NCBI GenBank assembly: GCA_019614645.1
Contig: JABWDB010000004.1
Location: 2,046,001 to 2,110,000, forward strand
Source of the DNA: Stratiolaelaps scimitus
Lineage: Eukaryota > Arthropoda > Arachnida > Mesostigmata > Laelapidae
DNA length: 64,000 nucleotides
Direction of reading: 5' to 3'
Part shown: positions 46,951-59,778 of the stretch, in pieces
Numbering within the stretch: the stretch's first letter is position 1
How the letters are laid out: every line of letters begins with the position of its first letter
Made by a program: the position numbers and the translations under genes
The notes under the pieces: model-generated
Databases searched by the model: none
What the model saw: only the letters and a program-made list of their open reading frames with translations
What the model was told of the DNA's origin: nothing

Positions 46951-47437
46951 GTCTGCAGAACAGGGAAAGAGAGATAGAGATCGTGATGCGTATGCTCCTA
47001 CGTCTGTAGCTGCATGGTGGTGGGTAGTCATCCAGAGGTGGCTCGGATGACATACACTGCCGTGCCTGTCCGCGAGCGGTACTACACTACAATGGGCCCC
47101 ATCGTACCCTCGCTACAGGTATACGGCGTACATCGGCCGCGTTCGTCGTTCTTCTGGTGGTGGAATAACACGAGAGGAATTCAATTGGCGACGGCAGAGC
47201 GCCGGAGCGAAACCGAGCGAACTCGAGGCGGGAGCTGAAGACAGGCGGCCTGTCGACGTTAAGACGGCGAACAAGGACGAAACGCGGAACAGGCTGAAAC
47301 GTTCGGAGGTGGTACTGAGAGACGTCGGTGGTAGGAGCGCTGTGGCGGCGGCCGCAATGGCGACAGCGAGGGAGCCGAGTGCAGTGGAAGGATTCGCCGG
47401 CAACGACGAATAGCCAGGGTACGGGACTAGCAGCAGC

Positions 47438-47466
47438 TAGAGAGAGGGGGAGAGAGAGAGAGAGAG
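47438..47466. repeat. (GA)n tract
   Basis: GA units interrupted by a GGGGG run. Confidence 0.85.
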
Positions 47467-47694
47467 CATGCTACATGGCTGCCAGGGCAGAGAGCAGCCC
47501 TGCTGTTGAAACGCTGGTCGAGACGGGGGCCCAGCCGGGCCCACCCCTCGGCCGGCAGCGTAAAAGGAGTAGAACAACAACAATAAGAGAGCAGCGGTGA
47601 AACATTAAACGAAATACCCGTTTCCTAGCCCTTGCACCCGTTCGTTGCATTCTAGCAGCAGAAGCAGCGAGCAGCATTTACTTCGCTCTTCTTC

Positions 47695-47742
47695 GCAGCA
47701 GCAGCAGCAGCATCAGTGGCAGCTGCAGCAGCAGCAGCAGTT
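47695..47742. repeat. (CAG)n triplet repeat, interrupted
   Basis: Two CAG runs separated by a short CATCAGTGGCAGCTG segment. In one + frame this reads as poly-Gln. Confidence 0.9.
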
Positions 47743-49911
47743 AGTACCCCTCAGCTTGCTTAGTTTTCCCATCTCCTTTTCTTGCTTCCTCTCGGTCGGT
47801 CTGTCTGTCCCAATGTATCTCATTCCCATGTCCTCTTACTTGGTGGTCGCTGGGAGTTCGTCGTCTGCGTGAGCATAGCCCTGCGGGGAGCGGGTTGTCG
47901 CGTGGGCAGCGGATAGAGGTGCTGTGTTTCGACTGGGCCCACGCTGCTGCCAGGCTCCGCTGAGCCTTCGCCTGAAGGCCGCAGGCCGCCTAGCACCGCT
48001 ACGAACAGGGCTAAATTATTAATTCGCGGAGAAGGCCACGTTCTGGGTGGTGCGGCGAGCGGAAGGCACTACTAGGTGAGGTCGTACATCCTCTGTCTAG
48101 CCTGCTCTTCTTCTCTAGACTCAGACTCAGGTGCGCAGCCGTCTCGGATGACAGCGACCGCAAACGCTGGCGGCATCAAGCCCTCACCAGCGATGAGTTG
48201 GAGAAATTTGCGGTCTTCAAGGGACGGATGGACGGACTGACTGATTACGTTTGTGTCACGCACTCGGCCCGGCTTTGCTCGTTTTGCTGGAACGAGACAC
48301 GAATAGGAGTAGTCGCTCAACGGTGGAGGTTAACCTGGCGCTCATTTTACAAGAGCACATCATGCAATGAACTCAAAACACGCACACACACACACACAGA
48401 CTAAGTTACACGAGACGCTTACGAACAGAGCCAAGAATGCACAGGCTGGCAAGAACGCGTACGCACTCAACCAGCCCCAACGCCCGCTGATCATCGCTGC
48501 CACCGCCGCCGCCGCCGTGTGCTATCGATGCACCCGAGGCAGCGAGGATGTCGGTGTACCGGTCACCTCAGGAAAGAAAAGAGTGAAGTAGAGGACGTAT
48601 CTAGTAGTAGTGGTAGCTCTCGATGTTGTACCGACTCCTGTTCTGAACAACCATCAAACAGGAAGGAGTGCTGCTGTAGCCCTCGTGCTGCTCATGGCAG
48701 AAGTGTAAGTAAAGGAGGTAGCAATGAAGCGGAGGCTACCCTGCTGGTAGCGGGTAGTGGTGGTGTTGAAAGTAGCGTGCCCTGCAGGTGTGCAGCCCGT
48801 GCTCGCAACCCCGGCTGCTCACACATACGGTCTAAGTGCGGTGTGTGTGTGGATGGCTCCATTTAGCGCTGCAGCGCTGACGGCTGTAGCTGCTGGGGTG
48901 GCCTCCAAGGGCAAAGACAGCCCCACGAGAAGCCACGCTACTGGTTGGCCCTCTTTTGCTACCCGTTCCACTCCAATCCCACGGCCACTACCGCCCCTTG
49001 CCCCACGGTGCAGTATCCCTTCGGAATACGGCCGGCTGCGGTGGGCCTGTGAGGTGTGGTTCTGCCCGAACCTGCCGCGTTGCTGTTGTCGGCAGAAGGC
49101 GTCCACCCGGAGCCGACGCCGCCGCCGTCTGCACTATCGTCATCGTCGTCGCGGACGACGGGGTTGGTGTTCATGGTGTGGTTGGTCGCTCGGTCGGTGA
49201 GCCACTACGGCTGCTGCTTTAGCCCGTCCTTGTGTAATACGAAAGTAGTTCGGAGCCAGGGCCCAAGTAACAACACCTCGAAAAAAAAAGTTGCTGTGTT
49301 CTATTCCAGTCCGAGTGGCCTGACTGCCTAGCCCCGTCCAGGGTCGGAGCAACGCTCCACAGCTGAGAAGACCACAGCCGCGACTGGTGGCTCCTACTGC
49401 TCTTGCTATGCCTGGGAAGAATGGCGACCTATCTGCAGCCGCGAAGAAGGAAAATTATTGTGAGAGAGTTTCGCTGTGAGGGGAAATAGGGTTGCTGGAC
49501 GATGAGGAAGAAATGAAAGCTGCCAAAGGGACCGGCCGGCTGCGAGGGCATAGAACAGGAATAGAGCTACCAGCAACGGACGACCTCTGCACCTCACTCC
49601 CTTTTTTCTCTTCTTTTTGTATCTCCTTCATTCGGTCTGCTAGCCCCCCCCCCCCGCCCAATCTTCTTCAACGCCGGCACCACCACCGCCACAGCCAGCA
49701 GGCCAGATCTTCCGGGCAGCGTACTCCGGTATCGTCTGTCCGCGCATTCTAAGCGGCGGAGCGATCTTTTCACAAAAAAAAAGAAGTGGCCCACCTCGAA
49801 GGAAAAGGACCGCTCGGCTGATCGGTTGAAAAGGCTTCTGCCGCGAAGAGGCCGGCCCAGGCCACGGCGGAGCAGAGTAGCAGAGGTAATGGCTACTCAC
49901 TGGGCGGGCCG

Positions 49912-49956
49912 GCAGACAGACAGACAGACAGACAGGCAGGGAGGGAGGGAGGGAGG
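49912..49956. repeat. (CAGA)n followed by (GGGA)n tetranucleotide repeats
   Basis: About six CAGA units pass directly into about five GGGA units. Confidence 0.9.
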
Positions 49957-50290
49957 CCGAGGAACGACGGAACTTAAAGCCGCGCCCATCTCATCGAACC
50001 GCCGCTGCAGTTCGCACCCGAGTTTGAAAAAGAAACAAACTGATAGAAAGTGCATTAGCCTGTTCTCCGATAATGCTCATTTCATTGGGGAGAGACGAAT
50101 GAGATGGATGCAGCGGAAGCGGTGAAAGTCGCCGCCACAGTCGTGTAAACCGCCCGAGACGTGCTTCGATCAACGCGGTGAACGCAACGAGTCACCGAGT
50201 GCCTCTATGTAGTATGCAGGTCTGTCTGTCCAGCACGACGTGCCTTCTGCAAGGGCGAGTGGACAGATATAGGGAGAGAGAGAGAGAGAT

Positions 50291-51590
50291 AGAGAGATAG
50301 ACAGCAGTCGACTGCAAATGTTTGTTATTGGTATTCATCGTTGCCTTGCAAGTAGACAACCTTCTTAATTGGTTGCTGCCTTCGAGAGATTTCATCGTGT
50401 CACTCTCGGTCGTAGTGTCTGTTTGTGTATTCGGCATTGCAATTCTCATCGTATGCCATTCATCCTTGCAGACGAGATACAGTTAAGTTCAAGTTCGCAT
50501 AGGCAAGGTATGAATATGCAGATACCTCTCACACATAACTGTAATAGCATTCAAGGACGCACGCCCACACACGATAGAGTAAATAGCTAACATGCTAGTT
50601 GATTATGTTCTGCCCGAAGTATACTCTAGTTAGAGTTCTATTTTCTTGAGGCGAGCCCCACACCTGTAAGTGCTAACATCGTTCGTTACGCGTCACTCGA
50701 AGAGCGCTGTTTGCCAAGTACTTGAGATTAAGGCAGGCTTTAAAAATTACAGTTATAGTGCCACCCTTGCAGCGGGCGTCAGTGGAGAATAATCTGATCT
50801 AAGCACATGTACGACTGTGTACGGCATACTGTTCGTCTTGCCTATGGTATCCCAATGGGAGCGTTCTCGACCGGCAATATAATATTAAATTAACATATTA
50901 TCATGTCTAACTTAGAGATACTAATCGCGAACGCAATCATCCTGAGAATCGTGCGTGCTTGCTATCACGGACGATCCCAGTAACTAAACATACATGAAGG
51001 CGTAACAGAATAATTTACCGCAATTCAGGCAGTTATCTTGCAGATACTGAGCACACCCTGCTATCGATGATGGGACGTCGTCAAGGGGCGAGGCAGAATT
51101 GGAAATCCGTCCTGTTCACCTGTAAATGTGGCCTGTGGCTGTCGACCGCGCACGAAGTCGGTCAACAGTTACGTAGTCGTCGTCGGAGCCATTGCAACAT
51201 GAGAGCTCGTTCATCTCGGGAATACACGGGTCCCATAGATGAGAATGATTGAACGTAACTGCTACTCATGTCCGATCAGGAATACTTCGCCAAATGCGAG
51301 CCACTTGTCTTCAACTCATTATATATTATATATAAAAGAGAGCCAAAAACGGATCTGCAGGACAATCGCCAACTGTAAGCTTCAAATTGACCAATGACTT
51401 TCTAATGTTGCCATATAGAGACAGGTAGGTAAACTTCGAATCAACTCATACGTAGAGATGTAAAGTACAGGGGCCGCGAGCGAGGGATTTCAAGTAGGCT
51501 CACAACAATGCCTGTGTACAGTGTGGACAGAATATATTGACCTTTAAGAGTAGCGTTTGCGTGCACAGTACCCTTATTGTTCCGTTTACT
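50291..51590. other. Non-genic stretch
   Basis: Nothing recognised apart from the 18-bp word at 50490-50507 that is shared with 5424-5441. Confidence 0.5.
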
Positions 51591-51593
51591 CCC

Positions 51594-51705
<112 letters not shown>

Positions 51706-51998
51706 AACGTTTTTATTTGATATTATAATAAGCTGTATTTCTTACCGACGTCATGTATGTTGTGTTATTTTGAATTTCTATGAGATATGCACAGCGCTAT
51801 ATAACATGCGATGTATTCTACAAGGCTTATATAGTTTGCCGCCTTGTAAAGCGATCTCGAGAGTTGTAAGCCTGTCTGGCTCTCACTTACATTGGGGGCG
51901 TGAGAGGGAGGAAAAAATCCATTAACAACACTATACATCCCTGTGAACCAGACCAGGATTGTGAGAGGCTTTTCTGGAGCATTCTATCTATTAAAACA

Positions 51999-52023
51999 TA
52001 TATATATATATATATATATATAT
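51999..52023. repeat. (AT)n microsatellite
   Basis: About 12 units, lying 300 bp from the long AT array. Confidence 0.9.
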
Positions 52024-55000
52024 CACCATTATCTGAGGGTGAGTTATACGACCCTGTTCAGCGGATCGGGATTTCTATCTGACAAGGTTTGTCGCTCACC
52101 CCCGGGCAGAAATGTGGCGTAGTTTCGTTCCTTCTAGACGAAACTCATTTCTTTATATTCATCCTGTTTGCCTATTCATACCCATGTCTGAAGGAGATAT
52201 CCTCTTGCGTTTACTAGCAAGTTCTGCTTATTTTGCACCAAATCCTGTAGGGTGGTAATAATCTACCAGCATGCAAAAGTTCGCTCACTGTGTCGCCGGT
52301 GCTCCGTACAACAGAGTTCGCAAATGTAGACTATGCAAGATACATTGCAACGCAGCCAGGCCGCAAACACCTAATATATAGTTTGTTTTCTAATATCGTG
52401 CTCGATGTACACGCGTTTCTATTGCCTACCACTTTGGTAAACAGGGCTCGGGCTGTGTTTGCTGACAACTCGCCAATAACGGGAACGGCAGACACTCTCC
52501 GTGCCTGTGATGATCACCTGGTTGCATCTGTACTGCGCTGGATATGCCGCTAAACTCGTCGTTCTTCTGGTCATGAAAGTGCTGCGCGATGCATACATTT
52601 TTGTAGGAATCTTAATGTTAGGAATCTTGGGTGTGACTCCCGGCTCATCTTTCGTTGGAGTAAAATGTCTCTATGTGTCATCAGGTATCAGTTTCTTAAC
52701 TAGGTCCGAAACTGAATGCACTGAGGAGATGATGCAAAGCCGAGCCAGGGAAGGTGCCGTTGATAAACCGAGACTATACATTGATATCGGAAGATATTCA
52801 GCTTGTTTTTGTGCAGCCAGGGAAAGTTGAATGTTCACGAAAGAGGTAGAACATTTAGGTTTGATTATTGGACAATGTAGAATGATTGTAGGATTTTTAG
52901 CCCAACAGACATATATATGTATACATACTGGCCGTAGCGGGGAAGAGTCTATTGGGTTATTGGTAGCAGCCCTCTATGCCAGAATCATGTCCATAATTGG
53001 CTAAGTTTCATTTTCGCTGAGGCGCTGAGATTTGTATTTGGGACATCACATTAATAAGGTTGAACTTTTTACGGAAAGTTAAACGATCTTGGAGTTCCTC
53101 TATATTTCTATTACACTCTTGTCTCTTTGAACAATGTGCGAACGTGTTCATGCATTTCTCGCCATGGCATCGTTCCCACAGTCAGATCCTAACGAAAAAT
53201 GAAATGGATTCGCTAATTTAAAACGTCCAAGGCCTTGGCCATCATTAGCCTTTGACCCCATCTCCTCCGATGAACGTTATGATTGTGGGGTGGTTTCCTC
53301 TGGACACTATGGACGCGGCCTAATAAGATCATCTGTCTTCTTCTGTTCCTATATCAAAACATAAGCATAAGCAAAGCATTTTCTCGTTCAGATTTCTTTT
53401 TGTATGGTGACAAACGAGCTATGTACGTAGGTCCGCAAAGTGGACGTTTCACTGATACATATTTCTTTCCAGTTGACATTTAAAGACCACCGATATATAG
53501 AAGCTCGAAGATTTAGCATTGTCACTTTGAATAATTAGCATGCTTATCAAAAATGAACTTATTTGCGCTTCATCTCTGTTATCGCAAAGGTATTTTCTTG
53601 ACTGTTCGCTAGTGATATAAGTAATGGCTGCAGGTCAGACCAATATTGTAAAACATACAAGAAGAGTACTCGCCTTGGAGATTTCCCTGTATTGATTCGT
53701 ATACCATTACTACAGGAACTGTTGGAAGGGAAATCTCCCACCACCCTCCTCGAGTTCTGTTCTCAAAATATTGCCAGGCAGAAAGTGCAATCAGATTAAA
53801 TATGGAGACCACTTTGAAACTTGTATACTATATGTGTAACTCGATGCACAGTTACTTCCCGGTCCACGCATATGATATGCATGTAGATAGGTATTCTATA
53901 ATCTATTGGCGTAGGCTACTCAACACTGCCCCGTAGTCTGTGTTACGGAGCTCACAGATACGACGGATAATTGTTCCTCGAGGGATTATTGATCAGGCGC
54001 AATCTCGATGTCGGTTCAGTTGAATCGGCGACACATCGAATACACTCTGCTGGCGTTGTGGGTAGTTAGGTCGATGTGCCTTAACGCCGCTATGTTCGAC
54101 CCATGTCGAATGTCCCCCGATTGTATCTCCCCGTGAACGTACATGAGGCTACAGAATGCGAAATACTGCGCACAGGCAGCTGCCCTAACCGTTTCTGCGT
54201 TTCTGTCATTATATAATACTTGAAACTTCACATAGAAAATACAATACCATATAGCGCTGTCATATTGAGCTTTTATGCGTGTGTATAGATTTCATTCATT
54301 TCCAATTAAGTCAAGCGTGCAATGAATATGTCGCGAGTATCGCCAAGTCAGAAGAAATAGAGAGAGAGGTGAACTGCATCTATGCTGTTTAACTCGTTGC
54401 ACAAACATACAATCACTGAACACCTTATCAGATTAAACGCCCTCGCAGATCCATCGGATTTCCAAAGTATTTGCTGGTTCTCGGGCGCTAACTGCACAGG
54501 ATAAGTGCGAAGGATACAATGCTCATCGAGATGGACATATGAGTGACCATCGATTCTGTCTGTTTGCCTCATGTTTACAGCAGTTTCAGAACAGTGCTAC
54601 AAATAAGACAAGCCGACGTTAGCATGTGGCTCGAAGTTAATGTGTAAGTTAATGTGATATCTACCACGTTAGAGTACTACCGGAATAGAATCTTGTCGCG
54701 TATGTCCGAATAGCTAGCCAACCAACCAACCAGCTGGCTAGCTCGATACTGTCATTAAAGTACCATCGATGTAATGGCTCGCTTGCCATGTATGGCCGCA
54801 TAGGCTACCATTCAGTGGCTTTCGGAAGCATAAACATGATTTCATTATGCAAATATCCTCCTATTCGCTGAAGACACAAAGAATAATTTGGTTTCTTCTG
54901 TCGTAAACGTGTTTGACATACGCTGGCAGCTACCGCTGGCTCAAAAGCACACTACAGTAGTAGGTTTGATTTGGAATCGAATCAGAAAAAAGGTCCATCG

Positions 55001-55160
55001 GCTCAAAACGAGACTTATAATAGCAGCAACTTTACTTTCGATTTGTTTTTTACTAGGGACATTTCGGCCCCGTGTGTGTTTAAGTGGATCGCTGTTCCTC
55101 ACGCGTACGTTCTTACTAAACTTGTGATTCGTTGAGGACTAGAAACAATTTAACTTATAA
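52024..55160. other. Long non-genic stretch
   Basis: About 3.1 kb without a supportable gene. A + stretch at about 52830-52875 reads FTKEVEHLGLIIG, faintly like a gypsy RT motif, but the surrounding sequence does not support a retroelement. Confidence 0.45.
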
Positions 55161-55188
55161 TCGATTCAGTACAATCAGCTAAACCTAC

Positions 55189-55422
55189 ATGCGCCTGGCC
55201 AGAGACAGAGGGAGCACACTAGCTGAAAGGATGCTCCGGGAGAGAAATAGGCTAGAGCGGGCGCGGATAGCTGAGCTGGTCCGAAGGGAAAATGCCCGGA
55301 ACCCATCCGCTGCGGCTGGGCGCGAGGGTTCGCGGTTCGCCCCAGAGGAGAAACTGAGGGATAGGACATGGTTGGAATCACCTGCCGGCCCCTGCAAGAC
55401 ACTGACTGATGTAATACTTTGA
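55189..55422 (+). CDS. Isolated GC-rich open frame, highly charged
   Basis: 77 codons from an ATG at about 55189 (MRLARDRGSTLAERMLRERN, then RLERARIAELVRRENARN) to a TGA. Arg/Glu-rich with likely helical or coiled-coil character. It is a sharp GC-rich island in AT-rich DNA. The minus strand is also open over most of it. It could be a small gene, an exon, or a fragment of a mobile-element ORF. No family recognised. Confidence 0.3.
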   Translation: MRLARDRGSTLAERMLRERNRLERARIAELVRRENARNPSAAAGREGSRFAPEEKLRDRTWLESPAGPCKTLTDVIL

Positions 55423-55424
55423 CA

Positions 55425-55914
55425 GTCGCGGTCAGTATCCCAAATCAAAATCGGTTCCGGGTTTAGTCAGTAAGAGTGTGACACTGCTAGGCAAATACCT
55501 TAGTTGTGAAGCCTGGTGTCCATGCAGGATTTACCTTCAACCTATGTAAAAAAAGCTAAACCTCATCACTCGTGATTTGATCGCTTTTCGAGCACTGAGA
55601 CCTCGAGAAACCTGCTATCACCTCGCACCCACCGCTGTTCAGTGCAGTTCTCTACCTCACCGTAACTCGGTCAACAGTGTCACAGTGCTCAGGGCAGGGA
55701 CAAGGCTTTCGACTTGACCAACTAAATTGTTTTCCGACACAAATAAATTGAGCAACTCAGTTGTTAAATTAAAAAACTGTTTTTCGAGCTGACACTCAGC
55801 TGTTTCCCTATCTGACAGGCCTCAGCTCTTAACCTTTTAGGTATTACTATGAGGACCACCTTTGCTTATTCTCTGCCTTACTCGTACCTGACAAGAATCT
55901 TCAGATAAAGAAAG
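55425..55914. other. Non-genic stretch, possible tail of the SINE-like unit
   Basis: Sequence to the left of the minus-strand tRNA-like unit could be its 3' body, but no second copy in this window confirms that. Confidence 0.35.
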
Positions 55915-56025
55915 ATGATAAAGAACTCCAAAGATTCTCCGCGTCTGACAGGATTTGAACCCAACACACACGTGTCCCTCCGGTCTAGTAGTCTAAGACG
56001 CTCACCACTAGACCATCCAGGGGGT
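55915..56025 (-). mobile_element. SINE-like unit, family 3 (tRNA-derived)
   Basis: On the minus strand: CCTGGATGGTCTAGTGGTGA carries a perfect A-box-like TGGTCTAGTGG, and GGGTTCAAATCCTG is a B box. Spacing is that of a tRNA with a long variable region. The anticodon loop lacks the invariant T33 and the T-stem is imperfect, so a functional tRNA gene is unlikely. Only one copy is in the window. Confidence 0.6.
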
Positions 56026-56150
56026 TGTTAAATTAGGGCACAACACATACGCCTTATGTTATATGCCAAGCGTTATTATGTTATCCATCGGATATACGAA
56101 AGACGAAATGATCCTCCTGAAGCTTCATTGTCAAATTCAAGGACACATTA

Positions 56151-56181
56151 TCTCTCTCTGTCTCTCTCTCTCTCTCTCTCT
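56151..56181. repeat. (CT)n microsatellite
   Basis: About 15 CT units with one TG interruption. Confidence 0.95.
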
Positions 56182-56686
56182 TTGTGTCTTGCTCGAATGT
56201 CATACGATTTATTAATATGAATATAACGATATCATATATAATAATGTGATAGACGTTGCATGACCAGCTATATGTTTTAAATGCGCCATTCTCGGATATT
56301 ACTGTGTCAAACTAGGGTCGATCGATGTCATATTCAGGCTAAGAGGTTCTTGCTTGACCTTCTTGCATTTGCTACCGCAATATGATAATGGGATAAGCCG
56401 AAGCTTCCTGAAGTGCCATTAACCTTCTAACCATTGTGTGATCATATCTCTCTATCTGTGCTTTGAGCTCACCGATATCTAAGGATCACGTTCAGATACA
56501 ATCGATTTTGATTGTATAATGCTGGCCGTGCTTACGCACTCCACAGAGTTAGTTACATTCGGAGTTGGCCTCATCGGTCCTGGCTTCGGTCATGATATTA
56601 AACCTGAGCTGGACATTCGGGCACACGCGGTGTTATACTCATAGCTGCGGGTTGGGCAGCGTATGTATGACAATATGAAGTAATGG

Positions 56687-56690
<4 letters not shown>

Positions 56691-56722
<32 letters not shown>
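56691..56722. repeat. (AT)n microsatellite
   Basis: About 16 units. Confidence 0.95.
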
Positions 56723-56725
<3 letters not shown>

Positions 56726-58614
56726 AACAGCGTCGTTCAACCTTAGTAATCTGTCGTCACCGTTTTCGAAGACTTTTATTAGTGCATAATAATAATAATA
56801 ATAAATAATAATTCTCGTAGTACCCACCCACTTTTGGAAACATTTTCAAATGTCGTAAACGACTGAACGCTCTATGTTTGGCCTGTCGACAAATGTGCCT
56901 CACTTCCTTTGAGTCGTCGGCAGGCGCTTTTAATGCATAGGAAACGGAAGAATGAAGATAATGAACGATGGGAGCAAGTCACAATTTGATGAAAAGATGA
57001 AATACAAACTTTAACCACATTACTTTGGGCGGGTCGTATTTGGCCAAGATTAAACGACGGTTCCACTAATATATGCTCTATCTGCCCCGGCTATCTCTCC
57101 TAGATTAAAAGTATCATAATTAATATAACTTCCTGTTTATCTGATCTTTATTTCTTAATAGTAAAAATTCAAAAGCCAGCTGTAATCAGCAGGCGAACTA
57201 CTCGCCGTATGATCTATGGAGGCATAAAATGACATAGATTTTATCAAAAAATGAATATTTACACGGAAAGTCGCAGAACCCCTCTCTCTGAACTCGCATG
57301 CACAATATCAGTTGAGCAAACATGGCTACATAGAACTGCACGGATACTTCTGAGTGAAAGCTAGGGGTTCACGATGTATTGGCACTCCCGCTCCCTCACC
57401 ATGTATTGGTGTTTCCTACGCGACTCGTCCCAAGAGATTGGCCAACTCGTAACAAAAGCTTGAATAGCAGCAATACGCGTGAGCAGTTTAAGCAAAGCGA
57501 ACACGACTTCTGGGACCTAATCGCATCACCCTCTAGGGCAGTATCACGAAACCAGCGGCGGTAGAGCAGCCTTCGACAATTTCAGAGAACGCGCTTTAAT
57601 GCCACGTTTCCGACACAGGCGGTGCAGTTGGATAACGACCCGGCCAACAGTTTCCGCTGTTGGGATACGGAGACAGGCTGCATCGGTCTGACAGTCCACA
57701 ACAGCAACAGCAACAACAGCAACAAAAACAGCAACAACAACAACAGTATTCACAGTTTACGGCGGTATACACAGTTCGGAACGTGAAACGTATGCATAGA
57801 ACGTCCTTCGATATTGTCCACGAACACTAGAGACAGACTACCCGAGAAGTAAGGTGTCCACATTATCAAGTTGCCTTCGTAAACCAATTGGCACGCATTG
57901 GTATGGCCTATAATATACGATACTAATGGCGCAAGTTGATTGTGAAATCATACTCGTAGAGTTAAAAATGACGCGTGATCGAGAGAATTTCTAGATGAGC
58001 AAAACCTAGTTAATCAACTTAGCGTGTAGAGGTTGTGTCTCACGGCGTATTTTATGGAATAATACAATAATATGACCATCTCCCCGAGCACCGGCTGCAG
58101 TATGTCTGAAACTAGCAATACTTCATCGACAGCCCCGCTTCCTTGGCAAAGTATAATTGACACCAGAAAACGAAACCGAAAGTATGATTTGTATGTTAAT
58201 ATCAACTTGGTCAGTTTCAATTTACCTGCAACGATTCTGTTTGACGGTCAATTTGAATACAGTATTGGATGACAGATGTTGACCATCCAATCACGAGGCA
58301 GTGGAAAATCCACTAAAAAATGCATCAGAAAGTAAATCAGCTTTAAAACGTTGCTAAATGGTCAACGGTGAACGCTGGATCAGTTATGGGAGAGTCGAAT
58401 GGCATATCCTTGCGGGTGTATTTCGCTCACGTATACCTATGATAATTACATCTGATGACATGGATTACAGCTGATAATTACACCTCTACCGAATGACAAT
58501 GGCCTGTTTAGAACTAAGCGGTGAGGTCCATAGAGGCGTGTCTATCCGAACTATGTCCGACAAGAGTGTGCTTCTAACAATATAACAATAATAAATAGCC
58601 TGTTCATATTACCA

Positions 58615-58617
<3 letters not shown>

Positions 58618-58647
<30 letters not shown>
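58618..58647. repeat. (AT)n microsatellite
   Basis: About 15 units. Confidence 0.95.
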
Positions 58648-58650
<3 letters not shown>

Positions 58651-59752
58651 CTAATATGAACTGGGAGTTGCAGAACACCCATCCAAGGATAATGTCAGAT
58701 CGCATTCGCCCAACGTATGTCCATCCACCTTTCATGTCGATTCGAACAGGTGAACCCTCGAGAACGTTTGTTTTCGAAATCCCACCCATAGAAGTGTTAG
58801 TGGTATCAAATGTTTGGCTTCCTGTCCCGAGGGCTTTCCTTTCAGCAAGTTGAGGAACGAAGGCCGTTGAGGCCGTTACCGATATATGCCCCGAGGGACA
58901 ATTTGACCTGAGGCGCTATTCGACACTATTTGATGTGACATCTAACCCGTTGCTTCGTTAAGGCGACACCTGTCTACTGACGTGGTTGAAATGCATGCAT
59001 TAACAAACAAGGCGTGTTGAAAACGTAACGACGTTACCTGCCAGACGCATTGTCATTCAAATTGTTCCGATATTGTCGAAGTCCTCGCTTAAAAAAACGT
59101 AATGTGAAACGTCACCGACAGCCGTCGACACTGCGTAAGCGGGACGATCGACGATGCTACGTCTAAACACAGACGTATAATGGTCACGAGTATAGTGCAA
59201 AATAGACAATGTTGTGCTCTTTGAGCTCAAAAGTGATTTTACGTGATAAGCTGAAGAGTTCGACGTAACCCCGATCGTTTCCGACCAGTGTGCTCTTCAC
59301 TTGCTAACTTAATGGGTACTTTCTACCCTTCGCAATTGATTCTGCGGAGCATCCGCTCGCAAAAGATTCATGTGCAGGAAACTAGCACCAGAGATTCTCT
59401 TTGTACGCTTCTGCCATGCGACTGAGATCACTTTCGGTTCTTAGAAAGGGAAGAGCATTGCTCTCGCGGTATTGCTTCATGTAACTTGCGCAATGGCTGG
59501 GACAGCCAAGCAAATCTAGTTGTCTGCAAAGCGGTGGTATCTGTTGATGCATTGTGTAGGCACATTGAAGAAATTTAACAAACATATTCGTAGAGACTCT
59601 TTACACACTGCACATGTTCCTCAAAGCGTTCGCGAACTGTCAATGAATTTTTTGGGTTCAAAGGTCTCGAAATGTTCTTCAGACAGGACATTCGAATGTT
59701 CTTACACTCGGATTGTTTATCGAATCAGACGTTGCGTTCGAATCAGAGAACC

Positions 59753-59778
59753 ATATATATATATATATATATATATAT
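59753..59778. repeat. (AT)n microsatellite
   Basis: About 13 units. Confidence 0.95.

Larger units (their letters stand above)
46950..50290. other. Largest GC-rich, repeat-dense block
   Basis: About 3.3 kb of high-GC, CpG-rich DNA with CAG, GA, CAGA, GGGA, GCC and GT/CA tracts (for example 48382-48398 CA) and a C run at about 49645-49656. Many short frames start with ATG in good context (for example 47357 and 47477) but end quickly, like upstream ORFs. Frames are open on both strands at 48.5-49.3 kb. It most resembles a promoter plus long 5'-UTR region. Direction of any transcript cannot be decided. Confidence 0.35.

Noticed and set aside
52501..52875. FTKEVEHLGLIIG, considered as a gypsy RT motif
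   Set aside because: The sequence before and after shows no other RT motif in any frame, so this is probably chance.
55940..56024. A functional tRNA gene on the minus strand
   Set aside because: The A and B boxes are good, but the anticodon loop lacks T33 and the T-stem is mismatched. SINE or tRNA pseudogene is more likely.
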